Assembly: GCF_026212465.1 (NCBI RefSeq)
Contig: NC_080052.1
Span: forward strand, 17,322,239 to 17,386,238
Source of the DNA: Amaranthus tricolor
Lineage: Eukaryota; Streptophyta; Magnoliopsida; Caryophyllales; Amaranthaceae
Length of the DNA stretch: 64,000 nucleotides
Direction of reading: 5' to 3'
The position numbers were made by a program, and so were the translations under genes. Shown here in pieces: positions 1 to 9,489 of this stretch. The notes beneath the pieces were generated by a model, which was not told the origin of the DNA, ran no database searches, and saw only the letters and a program-made list of their open reading frames with translations. The stretch's first letter is position 1, and each line of letters starts with the position of its first letter.

Positions 1-1430
1 ATGACTTAAGCTAAAACTAAGTATAAAACAAGTAAAGATGCTAATTAACTAAGAATATAAGATTAAAGGCAATACAAGACATGAAAGGTAATATGATGAT
101 GAAGAGGCAAAGGCTAGGCTTTCCCACCAAAATAATTGGTACTAATCTTCAATCTAACAACATGGATATGAGTTATGGGGAAGAATGTATCTTAGATACT
201 TGTGTTCTCTCTCGAGCAATAAAAGCTTCCTAAAACTTGCTTAACTACCTATTATCATGGAGCTAAGCACATTTCAAGACATGGAGAAAACATTCAATAA
301 TTCCGATCAAAACATCTACCTATATTCTCATGGAAATGATTCAATTTGCAAGTATGGATTACCATTTGAAATCGACTCTCGCCCTCAATCCAATGACACT
401 ACGATAATAGCAAAACCCATCTTAACCATAAACCACATATCCAAGCCAAAAGTAAAAAAAACCAATTACACAACATACTTGGTGATAATTCCTAGCCTAT
501 ACCAAATTAAACTACTCACTAATGATGGAAACAAAGCTTCAATATAACATAGAACATCATTGACATGAATCCATGATTAAAATAAAATTTAACAACGATA
601 ACAATAAGATTAAAGATAATAAAGTAAGGAGCATAGAAATTACCCTCTTGGAATCAATCCAAGGAAGGAGAACAAGTAGATGATTACGAATTAAACAAAT
701 TCCATACATGAACTCCAAGAAATGCTCATAGACTCTAAGTGTTTGATGAAATGCTTCAATGAAACTTGAGTTGATAATGCAATAGAGAGCACCAAGATGT
801 TTTTCATATAACCAAAATACAAATTAAACTTCAAACTACAGTATTTTAGGACTAAAGCTATAATGAAATTTGATATAAAAGATGAACAATCAAAAACTAA
901 TAAAGAAGGATTCTAAACTAAGAACAAACAGTAAATGAACTAAGGAAGCACTTAATCGGCCGTCGTCCGTGTTATGGAGGGTAGCATTTTGTAGGATTTA
1001 GTTTTAGGTTCCAATCCAGACCGCATCATTTAACATTTATCGAGAACTTAGCTGCTTTGTATATCTTTATTGATGAATTGATGATGATATATCTTTTTTC
1101 ATTTTGAGAAATTACTATTTTTAATAAGATTTTATATTTTACTTTTATTTTAAATAGTTTTAATTTTTATGATTTAAAGTTTTTGACAGTTCGGCATTTT
1201 CAGACTTCCGCAATATTTTTGTATTAGGCATTATTATTAAATATTAATTATGTATCGAGAATGTCGTTCCTGCCACTATTAACTTCTAAGAAGTAAGATC
1301 AAGAACAAAAGAAATGCACAAAATAAATCTAAGCAAGCTATAGACATGAAAGCACTAGCCCGAATATCAATATATGTATGATATATTAGCAAGCCATGAC
1401 TATCAATTTGAGAAGCTTGAAGAACGCGTC
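1..1430. other. AT-rich stretch without recognisable gene
   Basis: No coding region can be supported. The longest frame (257-547, 96 codons) has low-complexity composition and no domain I recognise. The stretch is probably old retroelement sequence, but I cannot assign it. Confidence 0.5.
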
Positions 1431-2361
1431 TGATAGGGCAAAATTTAATAACCGCAAGCGCACGGTTGACGTGTAGCTGCGGGTCGAACATAAGGAGGCG
1501 AGATAATCAAATTGTTTGTTTTATGACTACAAGACACGGATTAAGAAAATAATATGGTTGGGGAAACTAATACTATGATGCAAGAACTAAAACTAAAACA
1601 ATAACTAATATGAAGATGACAATGATGCAACAAACTCTAGGGTGTCGGGTATCATCTAATTCTAACATGGGAGTCGTTCACTCTCATGATTGTATGAAAC
1701 TGAGTCATTAGCATAATTAAATGTGATCTAATTAACCTCAAGCTTCTGCTCTATTGATTAATATCGGTTTAAGACCTTACTAGTGTTAATCCTCAAACTT
1801 CTGTTTTATTGGCTAAACTAGTAGGAATTTAACTTAAATATATCTCAATCCTAAATTAATTCTAAACTTCCGTTTTATTGCAAAAGTTAATAAAGATAAT
1901 TAAACTGAGATTCATTAAGCATAGATTCAATTATAGACTCAAATTCACACAATCAATCAATAAAATATCATCCCATACTTCGAATTAGGATTTATGCCCT
2001 AACCCTAGAGAGGAAAACTACTCTCTAGACATAACGATGAAGAACATGTAGTAAATGATAAATTTATCCTCAAGTAGAACTATAAACATGAAGATCATAG
2101 ATAAATTCAGTGCACAAAAGCAAATAATAAAGCTATTAACAAAGAGAACTTACTAATGGGAATAACATAAAATGAAAATTACCAAGAAATCAAATGTAAC
2201 AATGGAGTTTTTCCCCACAAAGGGCTAATGGAAGAACTTGAAAGCAATCATCAAAAAATTCAGAAAACTACTCAGGAATAAAACTTTACTTCTCAAAAAA
2301 CAACTAACTCTATTTATAATATCTACTAAAAAAATGTAACTGCTGGCACGACAGGGGAAAA

Positions 2362-2485
2362 CGCCGACTCGGCGGTCAAGGACCTCAGCAAAAAGCAGAG
2401 TCAGCTTTTAATGAAGCAAAACAATGATTTTTTCCAGAACCTACCGCCGAGTCGGCAGTGGCTTGGTCTTCTTAGGAAGCCGAGC
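2362..2485. repeat. Inverted GCCGACTCGGC motifs in U3 of the solo LTR
   Basis: CGCCGACTCGGCGGT and, about 70 bp on, ACCGCCGAGTCGGC form an inverted pair; each core is itself near-palindromic. A third variant, GCCGAGCCGGC, follows. They sit in the same part of the LTR as the ATTCGGCCGAAT arrays in the two other Tat-type LTRs. Confidence 0.6.
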
Positions 2486-2711
2486 CGGCTTTACTTTCTG
2501 CCCATAATCCTTGTATCCAGATGCTAAAGACGACTAGGCTTTACTTTGAAGGCTTCTCAAAGCAGAGTAGGTTTTCCTTCGGGGCTTGGGACTTCATATG
2601 TAGGATCTCTTTGCGGCCTCTTTCATTCATTCTTTGACTCGTGAGCGTCGATATTCTTCTCAAAGTGCCCTGAATTTGTAAGAGCCACAATTCTTGCACA
2701 AATATATCCCA

Positions 2712-3977
2712 TGTTGGCCTCTTAGGTTTTGATGATGACTTCACTTTAAATAAACAAATATGTTTTAGAGATTGTTTTGTAGGTAAATATCCGATTTTGT
2801 TAAAATCGTTGATGAAGCCTATGACTTGGTCCATAGAAGATATACATGTCAAAATATCCAAGAAGTTAGATGAAGAGTATATCGCTTGGGATGTAAAATG
2901 GAGACAGGAGGTCTACTGTTTCCAAAGCTGATAATTTGACGAAAATTGTTGATGGAGACAGTACAGTGTTCTCACGATGCAAGTCTGGAGAATACGTCAG
3001 CTGAAAATTAGCGAGTAGTTTATTTTCTGTTTTTAGTTGATGTAATGGTTAAAAGTTAAATTAATTGCTTAATTTAATTAATAAGTTGATTGGCAAAAGC
3101 TATTTTTAGTCGCCTAAAAATAACCTAAGACTTATTCTTTCCTTAGAAAAAGTTTCCACTAAATTAGGATCTCACTATTGGCTCCTATACTATTTTTAGG
3201 GTGCTGTACCGTGGCTCCATACTCAAGGATTCCAATAACTTCTCCTTTATTTTAGGATCAAGGAAAATTGGAAGTTACTTTGCGTATTTTTGGTACGGTT
3301 GTTACTCTATAAATAAGAGTGATCTTTGCTTAACCGAATATCGATCTAGAGTGTCCTTAAGGTGAGATCAAAATAAGAAAAATATTTTGTTCATGAATTT
3401 GCCAATTAATTTATTATATTTTTCTTATGCAACTATTTAATTTTTATCCTTTTGAAGAATATTGGCCTTGTAAAGGGTAATCGAGAGAATTGTTGTAACT
3501 AGACTTGGGAAAGTCTAGGGGAGAATTAGAAAGCTTCTAGTGAAGCTAGAGAAGAGAATAGCTTTGAGTAAAGCTAAGAGAAAGCTTCGAGTGAAGCGTG
3601 AGAAAGAGAAGGAGAAAGAGAAGTGGCCTAGAGAATAGAGAAGCTTCGAGTGAAGCACCTAGAGAATAGAGAAGCTTCGAGTGAAGCACCTAGAGAATAG
3701 AGAAGCTTCGAGTGAAGCAAATTGTTTTATGTAATTGTAACGAATTGCCTAAAACATATTGGAGAATTTTGAAATCCCGGGGGTCGTGGTTTTTCCTTCT
3801 TATTAGGCCAAGAAGGTTTCCACGTAAAATCGTTGTCTCCTTTTATCTTTTTCGTTTCAAGTTTAAGTTTTATTTTCTTGTTAAATTCCGCAAAAGCAGG
3901 GCTAAAATTCTTAAACTTGTAATACAACAATTCACCCCCCCTCTTGTTGCATTCGTCGATCTCTTCATATTTCAACA
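2712..3977 (+). mobile_element. Solo LTR of the Sirevirus (Copia) family
   Basis: Starts TGTTGGCCTC and ends TTTCAACA, with a perfect 5-bp target duplication TCCCA (2707-2711 and 3978-3982). The sequence is a diverged relative of the LTR of the full Sirevirus at 7420-18069: shared blocks include the opening, a stretch around TATCGCTTGGGATG, and the closing CACCCCCCCTCTTGTTGC. A TATA box (TATAAATAA) lies at 3308-3316. No internal sequence remains, so it is the product of LTR-LTR recombination. It is nested in the Tat-type LTR 1431-4130. Confidence 0.9.
3627..3719 (+). repeat. 31-bp tandem repeat, three copies, each with a GCTTC..GAAGC hairpin
   Basis: Three back-to-back 31-bp units (3627, 3658, 3689) near the 3' part of the solo LTR. 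Each contains AGCTTCGAGTGAAGC, a short hairpin. Looser copies of the hairpin precede it from about 3530, and related hairpins occur in the full Sirevirus LTRs. Confidence 0.9.
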
Positions 3978-4103
3978 TCCCAATATCATCAAAATCGACC
4001 CAATTACTCCCAAAGGATCAAAATATTACAAACTGGAGTAAATAGACTAGAAACAATCCTAAACCACCACTAAACTTCATTAAAGGAGCATAAAAATAGA
4101 CGC

Positions 4104-4129
4104 AATAAGTGCAAATAATTGCACTTATT
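4104..4129. repeat. Perfect 11-bp hairpin at an LTR end
   Basis: AATAAGTGCAA, a 4-base loop, then TTGCACTTATT. It lies at the outer edge of the Tat-type LTR. The two other Tat LTRs in the window also open with an inverted repeat (GTGCTC..GAGCAC type). Confidence 0.85.
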
Positions 4130-4729
4130 AGCGCCTGATCTTACAAATCATCCTCAAAACAGGTCATTAAGCAAGGATCTCAACATACCGAGTCTAGGAC
4201 TCCCAAACCAATCACAATGGGCATGTTAGCCAAGGATGAACATCCACACTCTAGTGTTTGAAGTTAAGCTCATTCGCTCATTCTACGACTCAAAGTCATC
4301 CGAGCCTCTAAATAGAGAGGTGTCAAAGCTTCGCACCTCGGTACTTGGCAACTCGAAGGTTAGGAATTTACTAAAAGTAGGTGGACTGACCTAAAGGGCA
4401 GAATATGTACAGAACGGTAAAATGTGATGGAAGGCTGGTGAATGAAGGCTAATTGAAGGTGGTATAATGAAAAGAATAGTATAACTGTTAATATTACGTT
4501 TTTCGTTTCTTTCTTTCTTTTTATATTTTTTTTCTTAGATACATAAGAATATACATTGTTGATTACTCAAAGATAAATATGAATATGTAAAAATAAGGTT
4601 AAAAGGTATATATTTTGTTGTTTACCTTAGAATTTGTATTAAAGCATGGTAAACCGAGAGCAAAAAGTAGACTCATAATGGCTAAGGTTGTATATTTAGA
4701 AAATACACACTAGTGGAAAAAACCTTATT

Positions 4730-4944
4730 TGCTGTTGCTGCGGTTTTTGGCCCCAAGCATTAGTGATAGCAGCAGATGGCCTATTTTAAATGCTGCGGTT
4801 TAAACCGCAGCAGAAAAGTGCACTATATGCTGCCGGCATCCCAAAAACCGCAGCATATAGTCATACACTATATGCTGCGGGCCTCCTTAAAACCGCAGCA
4901 TATAGTGTATGACTATATGCTGCGGTTTTAAGGAGGCCGACAGC

Positions 4945-4950
<6 letters not shown>
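4730..4950. repeat. CACTA subterminal repeats, left end
   Basis: Several copies of TATGCTGCGG and its complement CCGCAGCATATAG in both orientations, able to form long hairpins, separated by short spacers. In CACTA elements such repeats bind the TNP1/TNPA-class protein; that role here is inferred from the family. Confidence 0.85.

Positions 4951-5000
<50 letters not shown>
4948..5000. repeat. (TA)n microsatellite
   Basis: About 50 bp of uninterrupted TA next to the left subterminal repeats. Confidence 0.95.
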
Positions 5001-5004
<4 letters not shown>

Positions 5005-5193
5005 ATTTTTTCGTTTAATACTATTAAATAATCCAATAATGTACAATGTAATAAACAATGATTAATCCAATGTTAATCACCAATTAACACCAATAATCAC
5101 CAATAATCTCTTTCTAAACTCTCAATCGTATATATAATATAATAATATGTACATATACAAATTAAAGTCCTAAATCCAAACTAATTAAATTAT

Positions 5194-5528
5194 TTACCAA
5201 GAACAAAAATTAGCAAGATACGTGGCAATTTTATCTTTCAATTCGCGTATTTCCCCATCTCTTAAAGGGCGTGTTTCCCTTGGAATGTCGTATAAAACCT
5301 ATAATATAATATAAAATTAAAAGATACATAAACATAAGATTTTACCAATAATAGTAAATATATAATATATATTATAATTTAAGAACGTAACAAATACTTA
5401 CGGCATCTATGTTTTCGACTCCAACCTCCTTCACGGACTCCAACCTCCTTCACGGATTGTAAGATATCTTCTATGTATTTGAGAGTGTAGTAGCCGCAAT
5501 CAACATAATTATAAGCTTGTCGAAAGCA
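5194..5528 (-). pseudogene. Last two exons of an Ulp1-like cysteine protease (C48) in the CACTA element
   Basis: On the minus strand an acceptor (CTTAG) precedes an exon at 5528-5402, which ends at a donor (GTAAGT). After a short intron, a second exon runs 5298-5194 and ends in TAA. The first exon encodes QAYNYVDCGYYTLKYIEDIL, which carries the Q-x5-D-C-G signature around the catalytic Cys of Ulp1/SENP peptidases. The second encodes a C-terminal helix ending IATYLANFCSW. A 19-bp tandem duplication inside the first exon (5412-5455 region) breaks the reading frame; without it the two exons are in phase. The upstream His/Asp part of the protease is absent, presumably lost in an internal deletion. 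Ulp1-like domains are known passengers of plant CACTA and Mutator elements; their function there is unsettled. Confidence 0.6.
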
Positions 5529-5539
5529 CTAAGAGAAAA

Positions 5540-6775
5540 TAGATGTTAGTTGCAAAAACGCTTAAAAACCCTGAAAATCGCAACTTTGCATGTAATTTCC
5601 AGCATATGACTATGATTTACAATTCTAACCACTTCAACACAATAACATATACCAAATAGTGTTGTGTGCCAAGTTTCGTGCAAAACAAACCAAGTTTGAG
5701 CTACTTTATGCGTGAAAGTGCCAAAAACACTTAAAAACCCATAAAATCGCAACTTAACACGTAATTTCTAGCATATGACTAAGATTTACAATTCTAACCA
5801 CTTCAACACAATAATATATACCAAATAGTGTTCTGTGCCAAGTTTCGTGCAAAACAAACCAAGTTTGAGCTACTTTATGCGCGAAATTGCCAAAAACACT
5901 TAAAAACCCATAAAATCGCAACTTACCAAGTAATATTAAGAATATGACTATGATTTACAATTCTAACCACTTCAACACAATAATATATACCAAATAGTGT
6001 TGTGTGCCAAGTTTCGTGCAAAGCAAACCAAGTTTGAGCTACTTTATGTGCGAAAGTGCCAAACTAGCTTAAAAACCCATAAAATCGCAATTTACCAACT
6101 AATATTAAGAATATGACTATGATTTACAATTCTAACCACTTCAACACAATAATATATACCAAATAGTGTTGTGTGCCAAGTTTCGTGCAAAACAAACCAA
6201 GTTTGAGCTACTTTATGTGCGAAAGTGACAAAATAGCTTAAAAACCCATAAAATCGCAACTTACCAAGTAATATTAAGAATATGACTATGATTTACAATT
6301 CTAACCACTTCAACACAATAATATATACCAAATAGTGTTGTGTGCCAAGTTTCGTGCATAACAAACCAAGTTTGAGCTACTTTATGTGCGAAAGTGCCAA
6401 AAAAGCTTAAAAACCTTAAAATCGCAACTTACCAAGTAACATTAAGAATATGACTCTGATTTACAATTCTAACCACTTCCACAAAATAATATATACCAAA
6501 TAGTATTGTGTGCCAAGTTTCATGCAAAACAAACCAAGTTTGAGCTAGTTTATGCACGAAAGTGCTAAAAAAGCTTAAAAAACCTTAAAATAGCAACTTA
6601 CCAAGTAACATTAAGAATATGACTCTGATTTACAATTCTAACCACTTCAACACAATAATATATACCAAATAGTGTTGTGTGCCATGTTTCATGCAAAACA
6701 AACCAAGTTTGAGCTACTTTATGCGAAAGAGTGCCAAAAAAACTTTAAAAACCTTAAAGTTTATACCTTGTGAAT
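5540..6775 (-). repeat. ~169-bp tandem repeat, seven copies, inside the CACTA element
   Basis: The block GATTTACAATTCTAACCACT recurs at about 5610, 5779, 5948, 6117, 6286, 6455 and 6625, a period of 169-170 bp. Copies are about 90-97% alike by eye and have no open frame. The array lies between the transposase end and the Ulp1-like exons. The reverse complement of the same unit forms the array at about 62740-63190 in the second CACTA element, so it belongs to the family. Confidence 0.93.
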
Positions 6776-6778
6776 AAC

Positions 6779-7419
6779 TTAATTCAAATGTATTCCTTCT
6801 GTGTGATCTACACGCATATAACCAACATCTACATCATCTTGATCCACTGATTTTGGATTGATAAAGGACGGGGAGTTTTCAAAAGCTTCATATTCTTCCT
6901 CATCCTCAACATCGCCTATACCAAGGATACTTCTTTTTCCCGGTACAACAATAAACCATTTTTTATCAGACGGGTCTACAATGTAGAATACTTGCTTGGC
7001 GTGTGTGGCTAGTATAGAGTGAATCCACAAGGGTCGTCATTTTTTATGCATCGTCGATTATTATCTACCCACTTATATTTGAAAAGACCAATAGTGAAAG
7101 TAGAGTAGTCAAGCTCCCATATTTCATGTACCCGCCCGTAGTATACCAATTTAGCATCAATCGACGCTTGATATTTGGCACTCACGTAAAATGTAGATGA
7201 CGCCAAAATAGAAACCCCACTATTCTGTAGATAAGATGACTTCTTATCTTGACCCTCAGTCCAAAATGTGAAGCCATTGACATCGTAACCCTCATATTTG
7301 TTGACATCATCACGAGGACCAAAAGCTAACCACTTAATAATTTTAGATACACCCTTGAGTTCTTCACTTATTACTCGATTATGAAACCAATCAATAAACG
7401 TCTTGTTATGCAACTGCAT
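6779..7419 (-). pseudogene. C-terminal part of TNP2-type transposase (DUF4216), cut off by Sirevirus insertion
   Basis: Continues the transposase gene that begins at 20691. From the insertion point the minus strand encodes TFIDWFHNRV, then the DUF4216 hallmarks WLAFGPRDDVNKYEGYDVNG, VHEIWELDYS and FKYKWVDNN, then VFYIVDPSDKKW and an acidic end near 6779. A frame change near 7015-7030 coincides with the loss of roughly 40 bp compared with the second CACTA copy (62390-62470). The apparent start codon of the open frame lies in the LTR and is not real. The TGCAT target duplication joins this piece to codons at 18070, so the split is a clean insertion. Confidence 0.85.
7415..7419. repeat. Sirevirus target-site duplication, left copy (TGCAT)
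   Basis: TGCAT at 7415-7419 matches TGCAT at 18070-18074, directly flanking the TG...CA termini. Confidence 0.97.
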
Positions 7420-8859
7420 TGTTGGTTCAATTAGGAACGGGAACAGCAACAAGAGGGGGGGTGAATTGTTGTTGTTGCAAGTTTAAGCGATTGTGCCCTG
7501 TTTTTGCGGAATTATTCAAAATAAATAAAGCTTAAACTAAGAGCAAAATAATAAGAGAGACACACAATTTTTACGTGGAAACCTTTTGGGCCTAAACAAA
7601 AGGAAAAGCCACGACCACTTGGGATTTTCAAAAACTCCACTATGTTTAAGGCAATTAGTTACAATCACAATAAACACCTTACTTCACTCGAAGCGAAACA
7701 ACTAGGCCAACTCTTCACTCTCTAATTGCTTTACTCAAAGCAACAAACTTAGCTTCTTTTCAAGCTAATCCTCTCTAGCTTCACTCAAAGCTATCTAATT
7801 TCCCCCTTAGACTCACCCGAGTCTAATTACATAAACTCTCAAAAACCCTTACAAAAAGGATATAAATTCTCTAAAATAAATCAAAGAGTTGCATCAAGAA
7901 AATATTATAAATTAATTGGCAATTTTAAGAACAAAATATTTCTTGTAAAATCCAACAAAAACGTATGAAAAACACTTAAGCACAAAACGTTGGATTACTT
8001 CTCATTACTTTAAAAACCAGAATTATCTTGCAATTTATAGAAAATAATATTCCTAAGAAAGTGGAATAATCCAATCCATCATCCCACTATCAAGAGATCA
8101 TGGGAGTAATGTGGATTAAGCAAACACACGGTTATTTCCATAAGATTTGATTAAGTCAAATCACACGTGTACATAAACAATAACCGCTGTTCCCTTAATA
8201 ACCGCTGTTCCCTAAAGTAGCAGTTTTTTCAGTAGTAATTCCTGTTCCCCAAATTAATGGCTGGAACTTCATGCTATATTTAGAAAACGGTTAATCTTAG
8301 TGGGAATGATTGCTTGCTTATTTTTAGGAATAAAGACCGGCTGAAAAGATTTGCTAAGACTAATTCAAAGTTAGTTAATTCTATTTTTAACAAATCCAGG
8401 ATTTATTAAAAATAGATCCTAAAATAAAGGATCTTAACAAATAAAACGTGAATTCATTTTCTTTAACAAAAACGATTTGCCAATTAACTTTAAATAAATT
8501 TTTACTGCAACAATTTAATTTAAAATACATTAACCAAAAAAAAAAATAATAATTAAAATATGATAACCAGAATTTTTAGTCAACGTAGTCAACCTTCAGC
8601 TCAGGAACAGTGTGCTGTCTCCAGACTTCAGTTTAGCTAGAACATCCAACTTGGGAACAGTAGATCTGCTGTCTCCATTTTACATCCCAAGCGATATACT
8701 TCTCCTAACATCAATTGAAACCTTTTGACATGTACGTTTCCATAAGCTAAGGCATAGGTACTATCAACGATCATAATCATAATCGGATATCGACCTGCAC
8801 AATCTCTAAACACATATTTGCTAAAGTGTAGTCATCATCAAAACTCAAGAGGTCCAACA
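7420..8859 (-). repeat. Sirevirus 3' LTR
   Basis: 1440 bp, identical to the other LTR apart from one base change and one fewer G in the G-run near 7454. On the minus strand a TATAAATT box lies at 8032-8039. Five of the 33 GGAACAG/CTGTTCC heptamers lie here. Confidence 0.97.
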
Positions 8860-8873
8860 AATTCCCCCTTTTT
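8860..8873 (-). promoter_or_regulatory. Polypurine tract (plus-strand primer)
   Basis: Minus strand AAAAAGGGGGAATT directly abuts the 3' LTR, preceded by GTCATCATC. This matches the Sirevirus tract style. Confidence 0.9.
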
Positions 8874-9489
8874 GATGATGACAAACTTTCAAACAAACTT
8901 AAAAATAAAATAGAGTAAACCAATGTTGAAGAGTAAGTTAGAGATCAAAACAACTCTTCTTAACCAAATATCATGAAACCAGTTACTCTAGAAATAATCA
9001 AAACAACAACTTTATATAATCAGAGCTTAAAAGAAATTAGCATAAACAAACTTGAAATAACAAAACAAGAAGTCAGTAACTTCCAACAACTAACAAAATT
9101 AGCAACACACAAACATCAGACCATCAAGAACCAGCAAGAACCAGTAAGCCCAACATAATAGATTTAACTAGATCTCAAACATGCTCAAGCATTATTTAAG
9201 TTTGTGCCAAATATTCCCCCTTTTGACATCATTCAAAAAGAAGATAAGCAATCAAACCACAGCACTAAACATATAGTTATAGTCAAAGAGAGTATAAGGA
9301 TGCACAAATTAAAAAGCAATAACAATGAATGCAAGCATGATAAGCAATGACTAATCAAACCTAACAGTTAGTAGCATATGTAAAAAGGTTTAATGTTAAC
9401 AATGTTAAAGATTTGTACCCCAGCTGGTACCAAAAGAAAGAAATTGTTTAAAGACAGAGACAGCAGCAATGAAAATAATAAAAGGGAAA
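8874..9489 (-). other. Noncoding region between ORF3 and the 3' LTR
   Basis: A-rich on the plus strand and without a credible frame (the 61-codon plus-strand frame at 8973 is antisense to the element). It contains the second polypurine-like motif. Confidence 0.7.
9213..9226 (-). promoter_or_regulatory. Second polypurine-tract-like motif
   Basis: Minus strand TCAAAAGGGGGAAT preceded by GATG, very like the tract at 8860. Repeated tracts upstream of the 3' LTR are a described trait of Sireviruses. Confidence 0.65.

Larger units (their letters stand above)
1431..4130 (-). mobile_element. Solo LTR of a Tat-type Ty3/Gypsy element, split by a nested solo LTR
   Basis: Without the 1271-bp nested insertion it is about 1429 bp, close to the Tat-type LTRs at 40091 (1438 bp) and 53384 (1572 bp). 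Read on the minus strand it opens with a perfect hairpin, has a GC-rich palindrome cluster about 380-500 bp in, then a TATA box (TATAAATA, 2311-2318), and ends in GCCCTATCA just after a GTTCGACCCGC motif like the one near the end of the other two LTRs. The plus-strand left flank is GCGTC (1426-1430) and the right flank GCGCC (4131-4135), an imperfect target duplication. The minus-strand 5' end reads TA rather than TG, so the duplication and terminus are both slightly decayed. No internal region or second LTR is adjacent. Confidence 0.6.

Noticed and set aside
257..547. 96-codon plus-strand frame
   Set aside because: No domain, biased composition, no supporting signals; AT-rich chance frame.
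2541..2861. 106-codon minus-strand frame
   Set aside because: Crosses the boundary of the solo LTR at 2712, so it cannot be one gene.
5546..5752. 68-codon frame inside the tandem array
   Set aside because: Not kept open in the other repeat units.
5540..6775. Possible CRISPR or short-spacer array
   Set aside because: Units are ~169 bp, contiguous and without unique spacers; a plant transposon tandem repeat.
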